Shown here: positions 43,212-54,200 of the stretch, one piece after another
Numbering within the stretch: the stretch's first letter is position 1
Layout of the letters: each line of letters starts with the position of its first letter
Assembly (NCBI GenBank): GCA_907165275.2
Contig: OU015666.1
Coordinates: 8,028,001-8,092,000 of the forward strand
DNA from: Zygaena filipendulae
Taxonomy: Eukaryota; Arthropoda; Insecta; Lepidoptera; Zygaenidae
Direction: 5' to 3'
Length of the DNA: 64,000 bases
The notes under the pieces: model-generated
What the model was told of the DNA's origin: nothing
The model's database searches: none
What the model saw: the letters and a program-made list of their open reading frames with translations, nothing else
Program-made: the position numbers and the translations under genes

Positions 43212-43480
43212 TTTGGAAGATTTACACATTAAGATGTTATTAGTCTCCGCGTTTAAATAAAACGTACAATCTACATCCCGAAATTAGCACTAAACATCAC
43301 ACACCGCAGACTTGCTTATCACCAAAGAGTATATAACCCACATATAATAACCACTACGCTTGTCACAAAAATTAAAATGGAAGTAAAATAAAAATGCGAC
43401 ACCGACAACGACACTTCCGTTTGTCTCTGTTCATAGAGCCCAGAGGGATTGAAAAAATCGTGAAAAAATAATATTAGATT
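43212..43480 (-). promoter_or_regulatory. Srp54 upstream region
   Basis: About 270 bp of sequence before repeats begin at 43500. No clear TATA or initiator motif was recognised; it must contain the 5'UTR and probably the core promoter. Confidence 0.35.
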
Positions 43481-43723
43481 TTTTTCTTATATTTCGTATA
43501 AAAATCGATTATTATCGTTTTTTTTTTTAAATCAGTCGAAGTCGGTTTAAATTTTTTTATTATAACTTTGTTTATTTCTCCAAGAGACAAAAATACACGT
43601 AATACCTAATATTATTGGTTTGTGCTACCACTTTTCGATTTGAATTCGGTGCCAAGCCCGCTAACGTCTACCCACTTGGGTTGTTCAGTTCACGACGACG
43701 AGCTCGTGGCGGGAGTGGACTTA

Positions 43724-44651
43724 TGCCCGTTTTCACTAACGACAAACAAGGCATCGCCTAAGTAACGCCTAATGTCAGGAGATACCTAAGCAATAACTTC
43801 AGTTTCACGAGAGTTTCACCATTCGTTTTTTGCTAGGCGACTCCTAAGTTTAGAAATGCCTAAGTTTATGACTTTTGTCTGTGGTTTCTATCGAGTTTGC
43901 GTTTGACAGTTATGAATTGTCGTAGATCGTGGTATTTTTAGACTATTTCACAAATATAATCTAGTTTTATTTACTTATATTTTCCTATTATTCTTCGTTA
44001 TTTTAATAATAATAAAATGTCTGCTGATAGATGTAAACGTGCGATCAACTTTAGTGAAGATGAGAAAATGAGGTTTCTTCGCATTTTGCAAAGAAAAGGC
44101 AAAACTATTATATCCAAAGTTATCTCGCACGATTTACAAACAAATCGTTTAAAAGAAGAAATTTATTTGATGTAATATTATTAAAACTGTGTTCTTTGAC
44201 ATCCTGTATCTTTTTTTAAAGTCTAAATCATCATAATTATGGAAATTATTAGTTCCAGGTCGAATCAATCATGGTCTAATATTGGTACGCAAATTCATAT
44301 CAGTCAAATTGTCTAAAAACTGCAAAAAACTCTAGTAAATCTTCAATACTCATAGTAAAAAGTACGAATTCTATGTTTGTAACCTTAAAAACCAATGATG
44401 TCCTTTATTACATGGCACGTCTTTGTTAAAAACAATAATAATGAACACTGCAAGAACTGTCAAATTTGATATTTTTTGTACTTTAGGGGTTGCCTAAGCG
44501 TTACGCATCACCGAATCGGTGACGTAACTTTAGGCGGTCTCTTAGTTCCTTAAGTATCGCCTAACGGTTGGTGAAACGTTTTTTCTCTAGGCAGATACTT
44601 AATATTTAGGCACCACATTTAGGACACTCCTTGTGTTAGTGAAAACGGGCA
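43724..44651. mobile_element. PIF/Harbinger element, 928 bp, with Myb-like remnant
   Basis: Ends TGCCCGTTTTCACTAAC and its complement; TTA at 43721-43723 and 44652-44654. GCCTAAG/CTTAGGC motifs repeat along both subterminal regions. It contains a short Myb/SANT-like frame but no DDE transposase. Confidence 0.8.
44017..44175 (+). pseudogene. Truncated Myb/SANT-like DNA-binding protein of a Harbinger element
   Basis: A 52-codon frame starting MSADRCKRAINFSEDEKMRF and then LRILQRKGKTIISK resembles the N-terminus of the Myb/SANT-like protein that Harbinger elements encode beside the transposase (a basic run, then NFS-x-DEK-x-x-x-L). It stops at 44175 without completing the domain. Its position inside a TTA-flanked TIR element supports this reading. 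Confidence 0.5.
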
Positions 44652-44880
44652 TTAGCCCATCTATCTACCTACTCCGTACTTGGCTTGTCACCGACTTTAT
44701 ATCGAAAAGTGGTAGCACAAACCAATAATAGTAGGTATTACGTGTATTTTTATACCGATATTATTAATATATTACCGTATATTATTAAACCGATATTTTG
44801 TTATTTTTAGCTTTTTAGTTTTGTGTTTTTTGGAAGTCGGTTTTAATTTTTTTACTATAACTTTGTTTATTTCTCGCTTT

Positions 44881-46300
44881 TAAGTGAGTCGGTTTGTAAT
44901 TTATCTAAGTTACAATAGCCTAATGTCAACTGCTCTTCACCTTTTACAAAATATTGCTTTTCCCGGTGAGGAGTTCTCCTGGCACATCACCATCAGTTCC
45001 ACTTCACCATAATATACCTACATTGTGACGACCATAAATTGTTTAGAAACCATATTGAAGTTAACGAATCGGTACCCGTGAAATACCTATTACTAATAGA
45101 GTAGTTCCGATGAACATCTGTGGTCTTCATCATCAGTTCCACTTCTTCAAATTTTTCATTCGAAAGCAAATAAAACTATTTACTATTAAAAAAAACTAAA
45201 ATCGCTATAAGTGTGCCTATAATTTTGCACACTTATAGCGATTTTAGGTGTGCCTCCTCGATTTCTCCAAGATCCCGACTTGGTGGTAATGGCAATGGCA
45301 ATGGTATACCCTTTCAAACAAAAAAAGAATTTTACAAATCGGTCCAACCATCTTCGAGTTATCGGTGAACATACATAAAAAAAAACACATACAGCCAAAT
45401 TCAGTACTTCCTCCTTTTTGGAAGTGGGTTAAAAGCAGATTTCTAAGTTATCGATTATTATTGAGAAAAGTCGATTTTTAAATAATCGTTTTTATTTCTC
45501 TGTCACATGCCTACTCACAGATTGTGTAGAGTGGGGACTATCATGGAGACCGCAGGGAGACTTTTCCCGGCATTTTAGCAAAACGAAAGTCAGTTTTATT
45601 AAAAAAATTCAAACTGGCTGTATGGACTTATATTTCTTTGCCTACCTCATAAGAGGTAAATTTAGCAAAAAAAATTTTAATAAAATACGCGCTAAATTTC
45701 AAAATAACCGGCTAATGTAGGTACCTACTTACCTATTTAGCTGACAGACTAGTTATGTAGTAGTACCCAAAGATCATATAATCACTACGTGGTAGTACCT
45801 ACCCATACCTATTCTAATTTCTATGTAGGTACTAGGTATAAGTTTTATCTTGTATACCTGTAGCGCCTTGACCTTTAACAGTAAACAATTTAAAATACAT
45901 ATTTAAAAATAGCATTAAAAAAATTCGGGATGTCGCATCGAAACGATCAAAGTAATCTGGAAAGTTCAAAATTGAAATTGAAATCTAGTAAGCATACATT
46001 AAGCATAGTATAAGATCACATCCATTAGAGAGAAAATGTCTTTCTTTTCAATGTATTGTATGGTACCTGCAGCACCATGCAGTACATATATAAAATATCA
46101 ATGTTTCTTTAGCTTGTTACTTTTGTTGCAAAAAAGATGATCGTGCAACATGTAAATAGGTACTAAAATTATCTTAAATCTCAATTTTAGCATAGCCTCA
46201 GAGTAAGCTAATATAATAAATTCTGGTAAAACGTTTTTTTAATTTAAACTTGAAGCAATCCTAAAAAAATTGGGTTGTGTGTAAAATAGGTAGGGACCTT
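44881..46300. other. Intergenic, repeat fragments only
   Basis: Contains CCTCCTTTTTGGAAGTGGGTT (about 45405), a dispersed-repeat end also seen near 24085, and a piece of the GGAAGGCAAAGGA repeat near 45600. No gene seen. Confidence 0.4.
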
Positions 46301-46305
46301 CACTA

Positions 46306-49300
46306 ATGGATTCAGAATCTTTTCTTCTTGAACTTTATCAAAATGGGCGATTAACGTCTATAATATTAAAAACACCTATCTATACGTAGCTGCCGGTCTA
46401 TTATAAGTATAGCATTTTTTAATTACAGTGCTTAGAATTAAACATTGTTTACAAAAAGATGTGATCATTCTTAACAACGAAGCGACGTCTCTCAGTAGTA
46501 AAATAACAAATGCTAGATATCAAATCGAAGGTCTATCTGCAGAATTAGAGGTAAGAATGTAGGTAGATCTGGGGGCACGGCAGTGCCCCCGCCAAGTCGA
46601 GCAACAAAAGCGGCACGGCCGTACTATATCCTTTTCTCGAAGCAATTCAGGCCATTTTCGACCCCCTATAACTTCGTTGTGGATAAAACTAGAAGCCTGA
46701 ATTTTTAGTAAACAAGCAGGTATTGTATAAAGACGGTATAATTTAAATTTCATTCGATTTGAACCAGTAGTTTAAGAATTATAACTAGTCAAAGTTTCTT
46801 AATTTTGTAGGTCACTCACTCAGTCACTCACTCACTCACTGACCGATCATCAAAACTCTAAGGCACTTTTAGCAGACATAGAAGTTTGAAATTTAGAATA
46901 CAATTAGTGTTTATTGTATAAATCAAGGAAAAACTAAAATATTTTGCAATTTCGGTCCAGTTTTCTAGATACACCAACTGCATAAATAACTTTGTAATCC
47001 CATATAAATGTATGGAATTACAAAGTTATATATGCAGTTATATGTACCAACTGCACAAATAACTCCCATATAAAAATATGAGACTAACTGTTCCCCGCGG
47101 TTTCACCCGCGTTAATTTCGGAGATCCCGCGGGAATTCAGAGATGCAAAGTAGTTAGTACCCTATATCCCTAGGTTTTCTTTACACCTGACAACGTGCAT
47201 GCAAAATTTCATAAGATTTCACCAGCGTTAATTTCGGAGATCCTTCGGGAATTCCGAGATAAAATTACCCTAATCTGAATGCTCCAACGATTTTCATGAA
47301 ATTTTGTATACAGGGGATTTCGGGGGCCATAAATCGATCTAGCTAGGATTCATTTCTGGAATTCCCGCGCGACCTCTGATATCAACGCGGGTGAATTAAT
47401 TATTGCATACTACACGTTGTCAAGGGTACAGGAAAGGTCATAGGGTAGTACTTTTATCTCAGAATACCCGCGGAATCTCCGAAGTTAACGTGGGTTAAAC
47501 CGCAGGGAACAGCTATTTAAGCCCAGTTGCCCAGATATTAATAAATAATAATAATAAGTGTAGCTAGTTACCTACCTAAATATAAAGTGTAGATACATAG
47601 TTACCTAGACATAATTATGTTCAAAGGTACAATGGTCAACGGAATGAAAAAGCAAGAATGGGGCATGAGTTTATATTATAAAGTTGTACCAAAATCTTTC
47701 AAGTTATTAAAGTAGACTAAATTGCTCAAAATTGCCATGAACGAAAGAACACTATGTATAACATCAAAACCGCGGCCGGCGGAGGTGGCTTGCCCCCGCC
47801 GCGACTTCTAGCTTTCTGTCCGTATATGAAAGTATATACTAGATATCCCATATACAAAAAGAAATGAGATCCCATCAAAAACAAACTTGTAAAAAAGTCC
47901 CAAGTCTCGCAACTCAGTTCTTCTACAGTAAAAAGTTGTGAGATCAATGTAATACCAAGTCGGTTAATTTATTCAGTGCCTACTTAAGGGTCCTTATGTC
48001 TAAAGTTATCATGTTATAAGCTAATCTAATAACATTTTATAGTGACCATATCAAATTTAAAAATCTTTTATGTTTTAAATAGATTGATTGGCTTGGCGAT
48101 CACGTGAAAACACAATGTATCTCACAAGTAATACATATTATAATTAAATTAGATTGTTTAGAACCATAATTATGTATTACATGTGAGATATATTGTGTTT
48201 TCACGTGATTGCCAAGCCAATCAATCTATTTAAAACATAAAAGATTTTTAAATTTGATATGGTCACTATAAAATGTTATTAGATTAGCTTATAACATGAT
48301 AACTTTAGACATAAGGACCCTTAAGTAGGCACTGAATAAATTAACCGACTTGGTATTACATTGATCTCACAACTTTTTACTGTAGAAGAACTGAGTTGCG
48401 AGACTTGGGACTTTTTTACAAGTTTGTTTTTGATGGGATGGAATTTAGACGTGGCATCAATATCAGTAGCCACGATAGTAGGTCGTATTTAAACTGGGTG
48501 CAACTCAGGAACTCTATAATACGTAAATTAAAAAATACCTATATATCAAAATTATTTAGTTTATTTTTTGTTTTACTGTATTTTTTTTATCATGAGCCCT
48601 CTCTACGGGAGTGATTGGAAACCAGTGCTGCTCGGGACCTAGGTTATGAGCAGCTTATACTGAATTACTTCCTTTTGCCTATAATATGTTAAGTTTCGTA
48701 TTTTTTTGTACCACAGCTTTGATGGCAATATTCAATTTTACTATTAGAGATACATAATTAATCAATTTTAAACACCATCAATGTTTTAACTGATTTGTTT
48801 AAAATAACCATCATGAATTTCAGGCACTGCAAAAGCAAATCTCGGAAATGCATCATCACAATACATTGATTGAAATTTGTGAAACTTCTGAAAAATCAAA
48901 GATTGACGCTCACATGACGAATTTAAATTGTTACAGCACCAGTTTTGAAGAAATGTTTCAAAAAGGTAGGGCAATGTTGCTATCATATTTCGGTGTCCAT
49001 CAGAAAAACAGCGATTTTGTGATTAATTAATCATGTTTAGACAGCTTCAATTTTTGGAGTATATTTTCGTTGATTGCTAGATATTGTAGGTGTCAAAACG
49101 TGCATGTAAGGTAATCGCAAAACCGCCATGTTTTTGATTGAAACCGAAAAGTGATAGAAACAAAAGTTACATAATAGACGATTATTTATGTAAGTATAGT
49201 AAAACCATGGACCAATAAAACTTGTTTTATTGAACAAAAAAGAGGTGGGTGCAGGTCGGTTCGGTATAGGTGTAGGTACCTCATCAAAAATGTTAATATT

Positions 49301-50012
49301 CCTTTACACTAGATGACAGTTTATGGTTTATTTCACACAAGAAAGGATAGTCTATAGTATTCGTCCCCCCCGTATAATTGAGTTAAATTGCTTCATTTTT
49401 TCACAACTGTATTATGCGGAACCGTCATTGCAAAGAGTTCCAACTGTCAACCCTCACCTTCAGCTGCGCTTCGGCTCGGGTAGACATATTTTTTCGAGAG
49501 TCGGGACTCTTTGCAATGACAGGCTTTCCGCACTCGTAATGAAACAATACTATTTTTAGTAATCTTCTTTATAACATCCCAACATAGAAACTTCGTACAT
49601 TAAAAACTTAACACCTAAGTACCACCTAGGTACCATTGACTGAAATTATTTTAGACGTTTTATTTGTCAGAAAAAAATTCTTACGACGCGAAAATTAAGG
49701 AATTGAAAGAAAAAGAGCACGAGGTACATGATGCCGAGATGACGAAGCAAATGCATATTTCTGAAAAAACCCAACAAATCGAAAATGAAGCTTCAGCTAT
49801 CGAGAACGAAGCTAAAGTTATTGAAAGTCAATGTACTGTATTAAAGGTTTGTTTAATTACATAAAATGTTAACTTAATTTATAATTTATAATTAAAAAAA
49901 ACTTTATTTTCAGAAGAGAAATAATGCTTTAATGTTAAAGTTGAGACGAAAATTAGTTGAAACAGAAGAAGCTAGACGCGAGTTGGTTCAAAAGAAAAAA
50001 AGACTAAATTGA
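46306..50012 (+). CDS. Unrecognised coiled-coil protein
   Basis: Four exons are clear: 46429-46550, 48824-48965, 49671-49846 and 49914-50012, with good GT-AG sites and matching phases. They code about 180 residues, mostly charged heptad-like helix (KELKEKEHEVHDAEMTKQ, then QQIENEASAIENEAKVIES) and a basic end EARRELVQKKKRLN before TGA. AATAAA follows at 50089-50094. The first exon is uncertain: ATG 46306 opens MDSESFLLELYQNGRLTS, but joining it needs a weak donor (ACGTAGC, 46386) and the downstream acceptor CTTAG at 46435. The protein is small and resembles cytoskeletal or flagellar coiled-coil proteins only in composition, so I give no function. The neighbouring gene is an axonemal dynein, but that is only suggestive. 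Confidence 0.6.
47090..47518. mobile_element. Cluster of Helitron ends
   Basis: A reverse terminal hairpin (TGTTCCCCGCGGTTTCACCC, 47090) is followed by degraded internal repeats and forward ends (CGCGGGTGAA at 47387; CCGCAGGGAACAGCTA at 47501). In the first clear intron of the coiled-coil gene. Confidence 0.5.
47869..48439. repeat. 571-bp near-perfect palindrome (269-bp arms)
   Basis: 47869-48137 and 48171-48439 are inverted copies with about three or four mismatches, around a 33-bp loop. The outer ends are ATCCCATCAAAAAC and GTTTTTGATGGGAT. No TIR-family terminus or target duplication is evident. It lies in an intron of the coiled-coil gene and would give a long double-stranded RNA stem if transcribed. 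Confidence 0.9.
48966..49185 (+). repeat. Dispersed repeat, partner at 19580-19808
   Basis: Shares CATGTTTAGACAGCTTCAA, GATTGCTAGATATTGTAG and AATCGCAAAACCGCCATG with the other copy. It begins directly at the donor site of the coiled-coil gene exon ending at 48965. Confidence 0.6.
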
Positions 50013-50319
50013 TATTTTGTCCTTTTACCTTTAAATGTACCTATCTACTTTGAGAATTTCATTAATTTTATTTATTATTAACTTGTGAAATAAATACAAA
50101 AATTTACTAATTCAGTAATGTTATGATTTATTAACAATTAATAAATACTGAATAATAAATTATAAAAGACAATATGCACCCACCCAACAAATATAACTAT
50201 AATATACTTACAAAGCTTTGACAAAATATAAAAACAAGTTAGTTAGGATTATTACCAAACAATACCAGATGGGTTACGATTTAAACGATTAGGTATTATA
50301 AATACGACGATAATTAATA

Positions 50320-50813
50320 GGGTACTTGCATGAAATTTTTTTTTCAGTCTATTTTAAAGATATATGGCCTACTTAAACAAAGCAGAAAAAGAAATAAAAT
50401 ATATGCATAAATTAATTAAATAGAGCGTTTCAAAGTTCCCACTTTAGACTTTACCGCCAAAACGCGGAATGACGTCACTAGTTCAAAATTACGCCTTATT
50501 AATCTGTGATAGAAATGTCACTGTCGTATTGACAGGGTCACGTCACACTGACAGACAGATAACTTCAATATCCAAAAACGAAATTATGGTTGAACTGTGT
50601 CGAGTTACTTCCAAAAGTTCCAGTAAAGAATCGAAATGCATCTTACCGATGCATTATAAAAAGTAAAAACTTCAGAAAATCACAAAATTAAAAGTTGAAT
50701 ATTTTACAAACTGTTGAAATTTTTTTAGTAAATCTTTCACGATAACGCTTTTCTATGGCTCTATTTTTGAAATATTGACACTATTTCTCATAATAAATTT
50801 CATGCAAGTACCC
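50320..50813. mobile_element. TA-flanked MITE (Tc1/mariner type)
   Basis: Ends GGGTACTTGCATGAAATTT and its complement, flanked by TA on both sides (50318-50319, 50814-50815). 494 bp, no transposase. Confidence 0.75.
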
Positions 50814-50854
50814 TATTGTATCTAACTGTAGAGGTTATTAGCACACATATAGAG

Positions 50855-50960
50855 CGATAGTGATATATAAACAGACTGGAAAGTGGAACCCTGCGTTCAT
50901 CACACAAAGTTCACCCCCACCGGGAATCGACCCGGAACCTCTTGATTAGCGGGTAGGCAT
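50855..50960 (-). repeat. SINE fragment with tRNA-type B box
   Basis: On the minus strand GGAACCT is preceded by ATCAAGAGG and followed by GGGTCGATTCCC, a tRNA B box, but no full tRNA fold exists. Confidence 0.45.
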
Positions 50961-51254
50961 GGTGACGGGTCGGGTCGTCATAAAAGTGCGTGAGCGGCGC
51001 GGCGCGGCGTAACACTACGTTCCCGTCGATAGACTATCATAGTGATCTCTAGTTCAACCACACCTTAGTTCCATGATACTGCGTAGTTGAATGCCGTTCT
51101 ATGTTCGAAATCTTTCTTCTCTCGCTTCCGTAATCGTATTTAATGCTCCAATACAATGAAACTCTAATGTTATTACCCACCCCTATTAACTACCTACGAT
51201 CATCTATTAATCAGTACCTAAATTCAATTCCAGAATTCAAGGTTAAATTATGGA

Positions 51255-54200
51255 CTAATTGTCTAATTGGAGCAACAAGGCAACACTACGTTTGATCCAG
51301 TGGGCGGAAGGTTTATCTGAAGGCAAGTAAAAAGCCAATACGAAGTTAGACGAATGACCAGTGGTTGCTAACACACCTTTCCTTTCTAAAGTCTTGTACA
51401 AAGGACAACGATACCTCGTCCCCTCTTCAAATTCCGTTTTTATTTTTGGGTATAACCATAAAACTGGCATGTTGTCATTGAGTATTTTTGGATATTGTTC
51501 GCCTATGGCGTACTTTTCACGATCCCACCGACCTCCATCCATGAAAAGACCCAAGACGTATACACCCCACTCAGGTGGAGTAGTTTCATAATCAACCTTT
51601 CGAACTTCAAAATCAAAGGTAAGTAAGTCAATAGGAATTTTTTTAGCTCTGGCAAAATTTTGAACAGAGCCTGTTAAAAATGCTTGTGTAAAAAAGAATC
51701 CAGACAACCAAAAAGTTGGAGGTTTACCATTTTGATACCAATCTTCTAACATAGCTAACCGTTCAACGAAGTCTGCAATATAACTTGGCAACGGTTTTAA
51801 ACTTGGATAAGAAAATTTACGCCATTTGTCAGGTATTCTACCCAAAAGCATGGCGTTCGACTGCATATCTAAAGCGGGTGACATGACAATTAGTCCTTTT
51901 ACAGCTTTTTGCAAATCTATTAACGATGATCTTATTTCATTTAACAATTTGTTAAATCGCTCCATTTCTTGAACCAGAACCGTATTCATTGACTCATTGT
52001 AATCGACAGGATATTTTTTCTGAGCTATTTCAGTATCAAATTTTGGCGGTAGTTTTGATAATATTTCAGCTGCCATTTGTACTAATAATATTTCAGTATT
52101 GCCTCCTTCACCTCCACTGCCTGTACCTTCAACGAGAACTAGAGCTGCTGTAAGTGCCATGGAAATAGAGTAATCTCTTGTTATTCCAGCATTCATGTGT
52201 AAACCAAATACTTCAGGCGGTGGATTAACAGGAACGCCTTCAATATGCTTTAGATAATCTTGATATTCACAGCGACGGGGCAAACCATACTGGCTTCCTA
52301 GGTCGCAAAACAAATAGTTCGGATCATCAACAACACCAGGATTTACAAAGTTATCTAATATTGTAACAATAAGTCTTCTGTCCCAGTCATCTGTAACTCT
52401 GCCACCATAATTACATTCACCTGTCAAATATCTTATAGCCACGTACTGAATTTCTTCATATTGGTTTAAAAACATCTGTAATTGCATCACAGATATCTGG
52501 AAGTCTGAATCATTAAATCCATATTGTATATTCCAACCTAATGGACCAAATTTTTTTCTTTCCTGTACGACAGCGTGGAAAAAACTTATACCATATAGAA
52601 GTTTACTAAAAGCTCTATCTTTACCAGGACAACCCTCATAAAAATCTTGTTCTTTAAGAGGTTCAGAAATATAAGACCTATTTAAATTATGCTGAAGACC
52701 TGTTGGTGGTTCATTAGTCATTTTCACTCCAACTTGTAACACAGATTGCGGAAATTTATCAGAAGGATAGCTAGTCAACCATAATCTAAAACTAAGGTCT
52801 GTGTTGGTTAGATCAAAACCTTCAACAATTTTTTCCAGGACTGGAAGCCAAGAAACCGCAAGATGACAGTTTTGTAAACATACCCAGCCACCTTCTAACT
52901 GAGCTCGTTCTATCATGGCCCTGGCTATGGGACCTTGGCCCTGTCCTAGTGAAATCGAATTAAATCTGTGGGCATAGCCCATTTTTTCACAATATTTTAT
53001 AAGGGCACCCATTGGATCTGACCCTGGCGATAAGATAAATATCAAAGGTGCCAAACAATTGGAATCTCCAAAAGATTTTCCAATATCAAAAGGCGGAGGT
53101 GTGATAAACTTCACACCCATCTGTTTTTCTACAAAATTCGATATGGCGATAGTTAGTTTGTCCGGTCTTAAAACTCTGACTATCAACAATTTTTGAAACG
53201 TAGATAACTTTTCTTCCCATTCTCCCGGTAATGTTTTGTTATGAGGCTCTAAATCGTCATATACCTCTTGCCATTGAACTATTATTTTCAAAAAACTGTC
53301 TTTGAAACCTTTATATGAAGGTAAGTCATTAAGTCTGCAAATTTCATCCCACCCTTTATCAGGTAACCATTCGACTGGTTTTTTAAATGGATTCTCCACA
53401 GCTATACCTCCGGTTATGAGAAACAGATGTTCATCATGATCCATCTCGCCTGTTGACAACATCATTTTAGAACACATTATAAAAGAAAACATTAACTTAT
53501 CTTTATCGAAAAGGGATCTACAAACATTACTGTATAGGTTGTAGGTAAAAGTTTCTCTTAAAAATTTCAACCTCTTGTCTAGATCTTTAGATTTATTGGC
53601 ATTTTCGATTGATATTATATATAAATTAATAAACCATGTTAATGAATATTGATACATAGGATCTACGTTTGGTAATTCAGTTACACAATAATAAAGCACA
53701 GCTGAATGAGAAGCTATAGGTCGATACCCAAGTCTGAATTTTTCTATAATGACTTCGGTTTCTAAACTAGCTTCTTGCTTTTTCATAATATCAATTGCTA
53801 AGATCTTAGATGAATCTAAAACCTCGATAGCACTTTCATCCTCAAGAATATCTCCTTTAGATTCTTGGAGGGTTCGAAGAATATCATCCTCCACTTGTTT
53901 GAGTGCTGCTCTATTGGCTGCACCCTGAACAATTAATTTTTCACGTTTTTCTTGTAAATCTGGTCTTTCTTTAGCTACAACAATTCCTAACAATTGATCC
54001 TCTAAACCATCTTTAGTGAGTGCAAAGTTAATCAAAGTGACTTTATTAAAAACTTCAGGCAAATAGTGAGGGTTTCGTAATTTTGTTGTCATGTAAAGTC
54101 TAAAATTTGGATGGTATTCAATTACATTATCACCTAGTGCAATATATTCTTTTCCTCCTTGCATGTATGTGTGCTTTAGTAAGACTGGATCTAGTGGTGC

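Larger units (their letters stand above)
43500..44880. repeat. Dispersed repeat (GAAGTCGGTTTTAA family) split by a transposon
   Basis: The halves 43500-43723 and 44652-44880 together match the layout at 63755-64000, including CTACCACTTTTCG, CCCACTTGGGTTGTT and GGGAGTGGACTTA. The split point holds the element 43724-44651. Confidence 0.6.

Noticed and set aside
50469..50666. Small gene between the coiled-coil gene and the dynein
   Set aside because: It lies wholly within the TA-flanked MITE 50320-50813 and has no known similarity.
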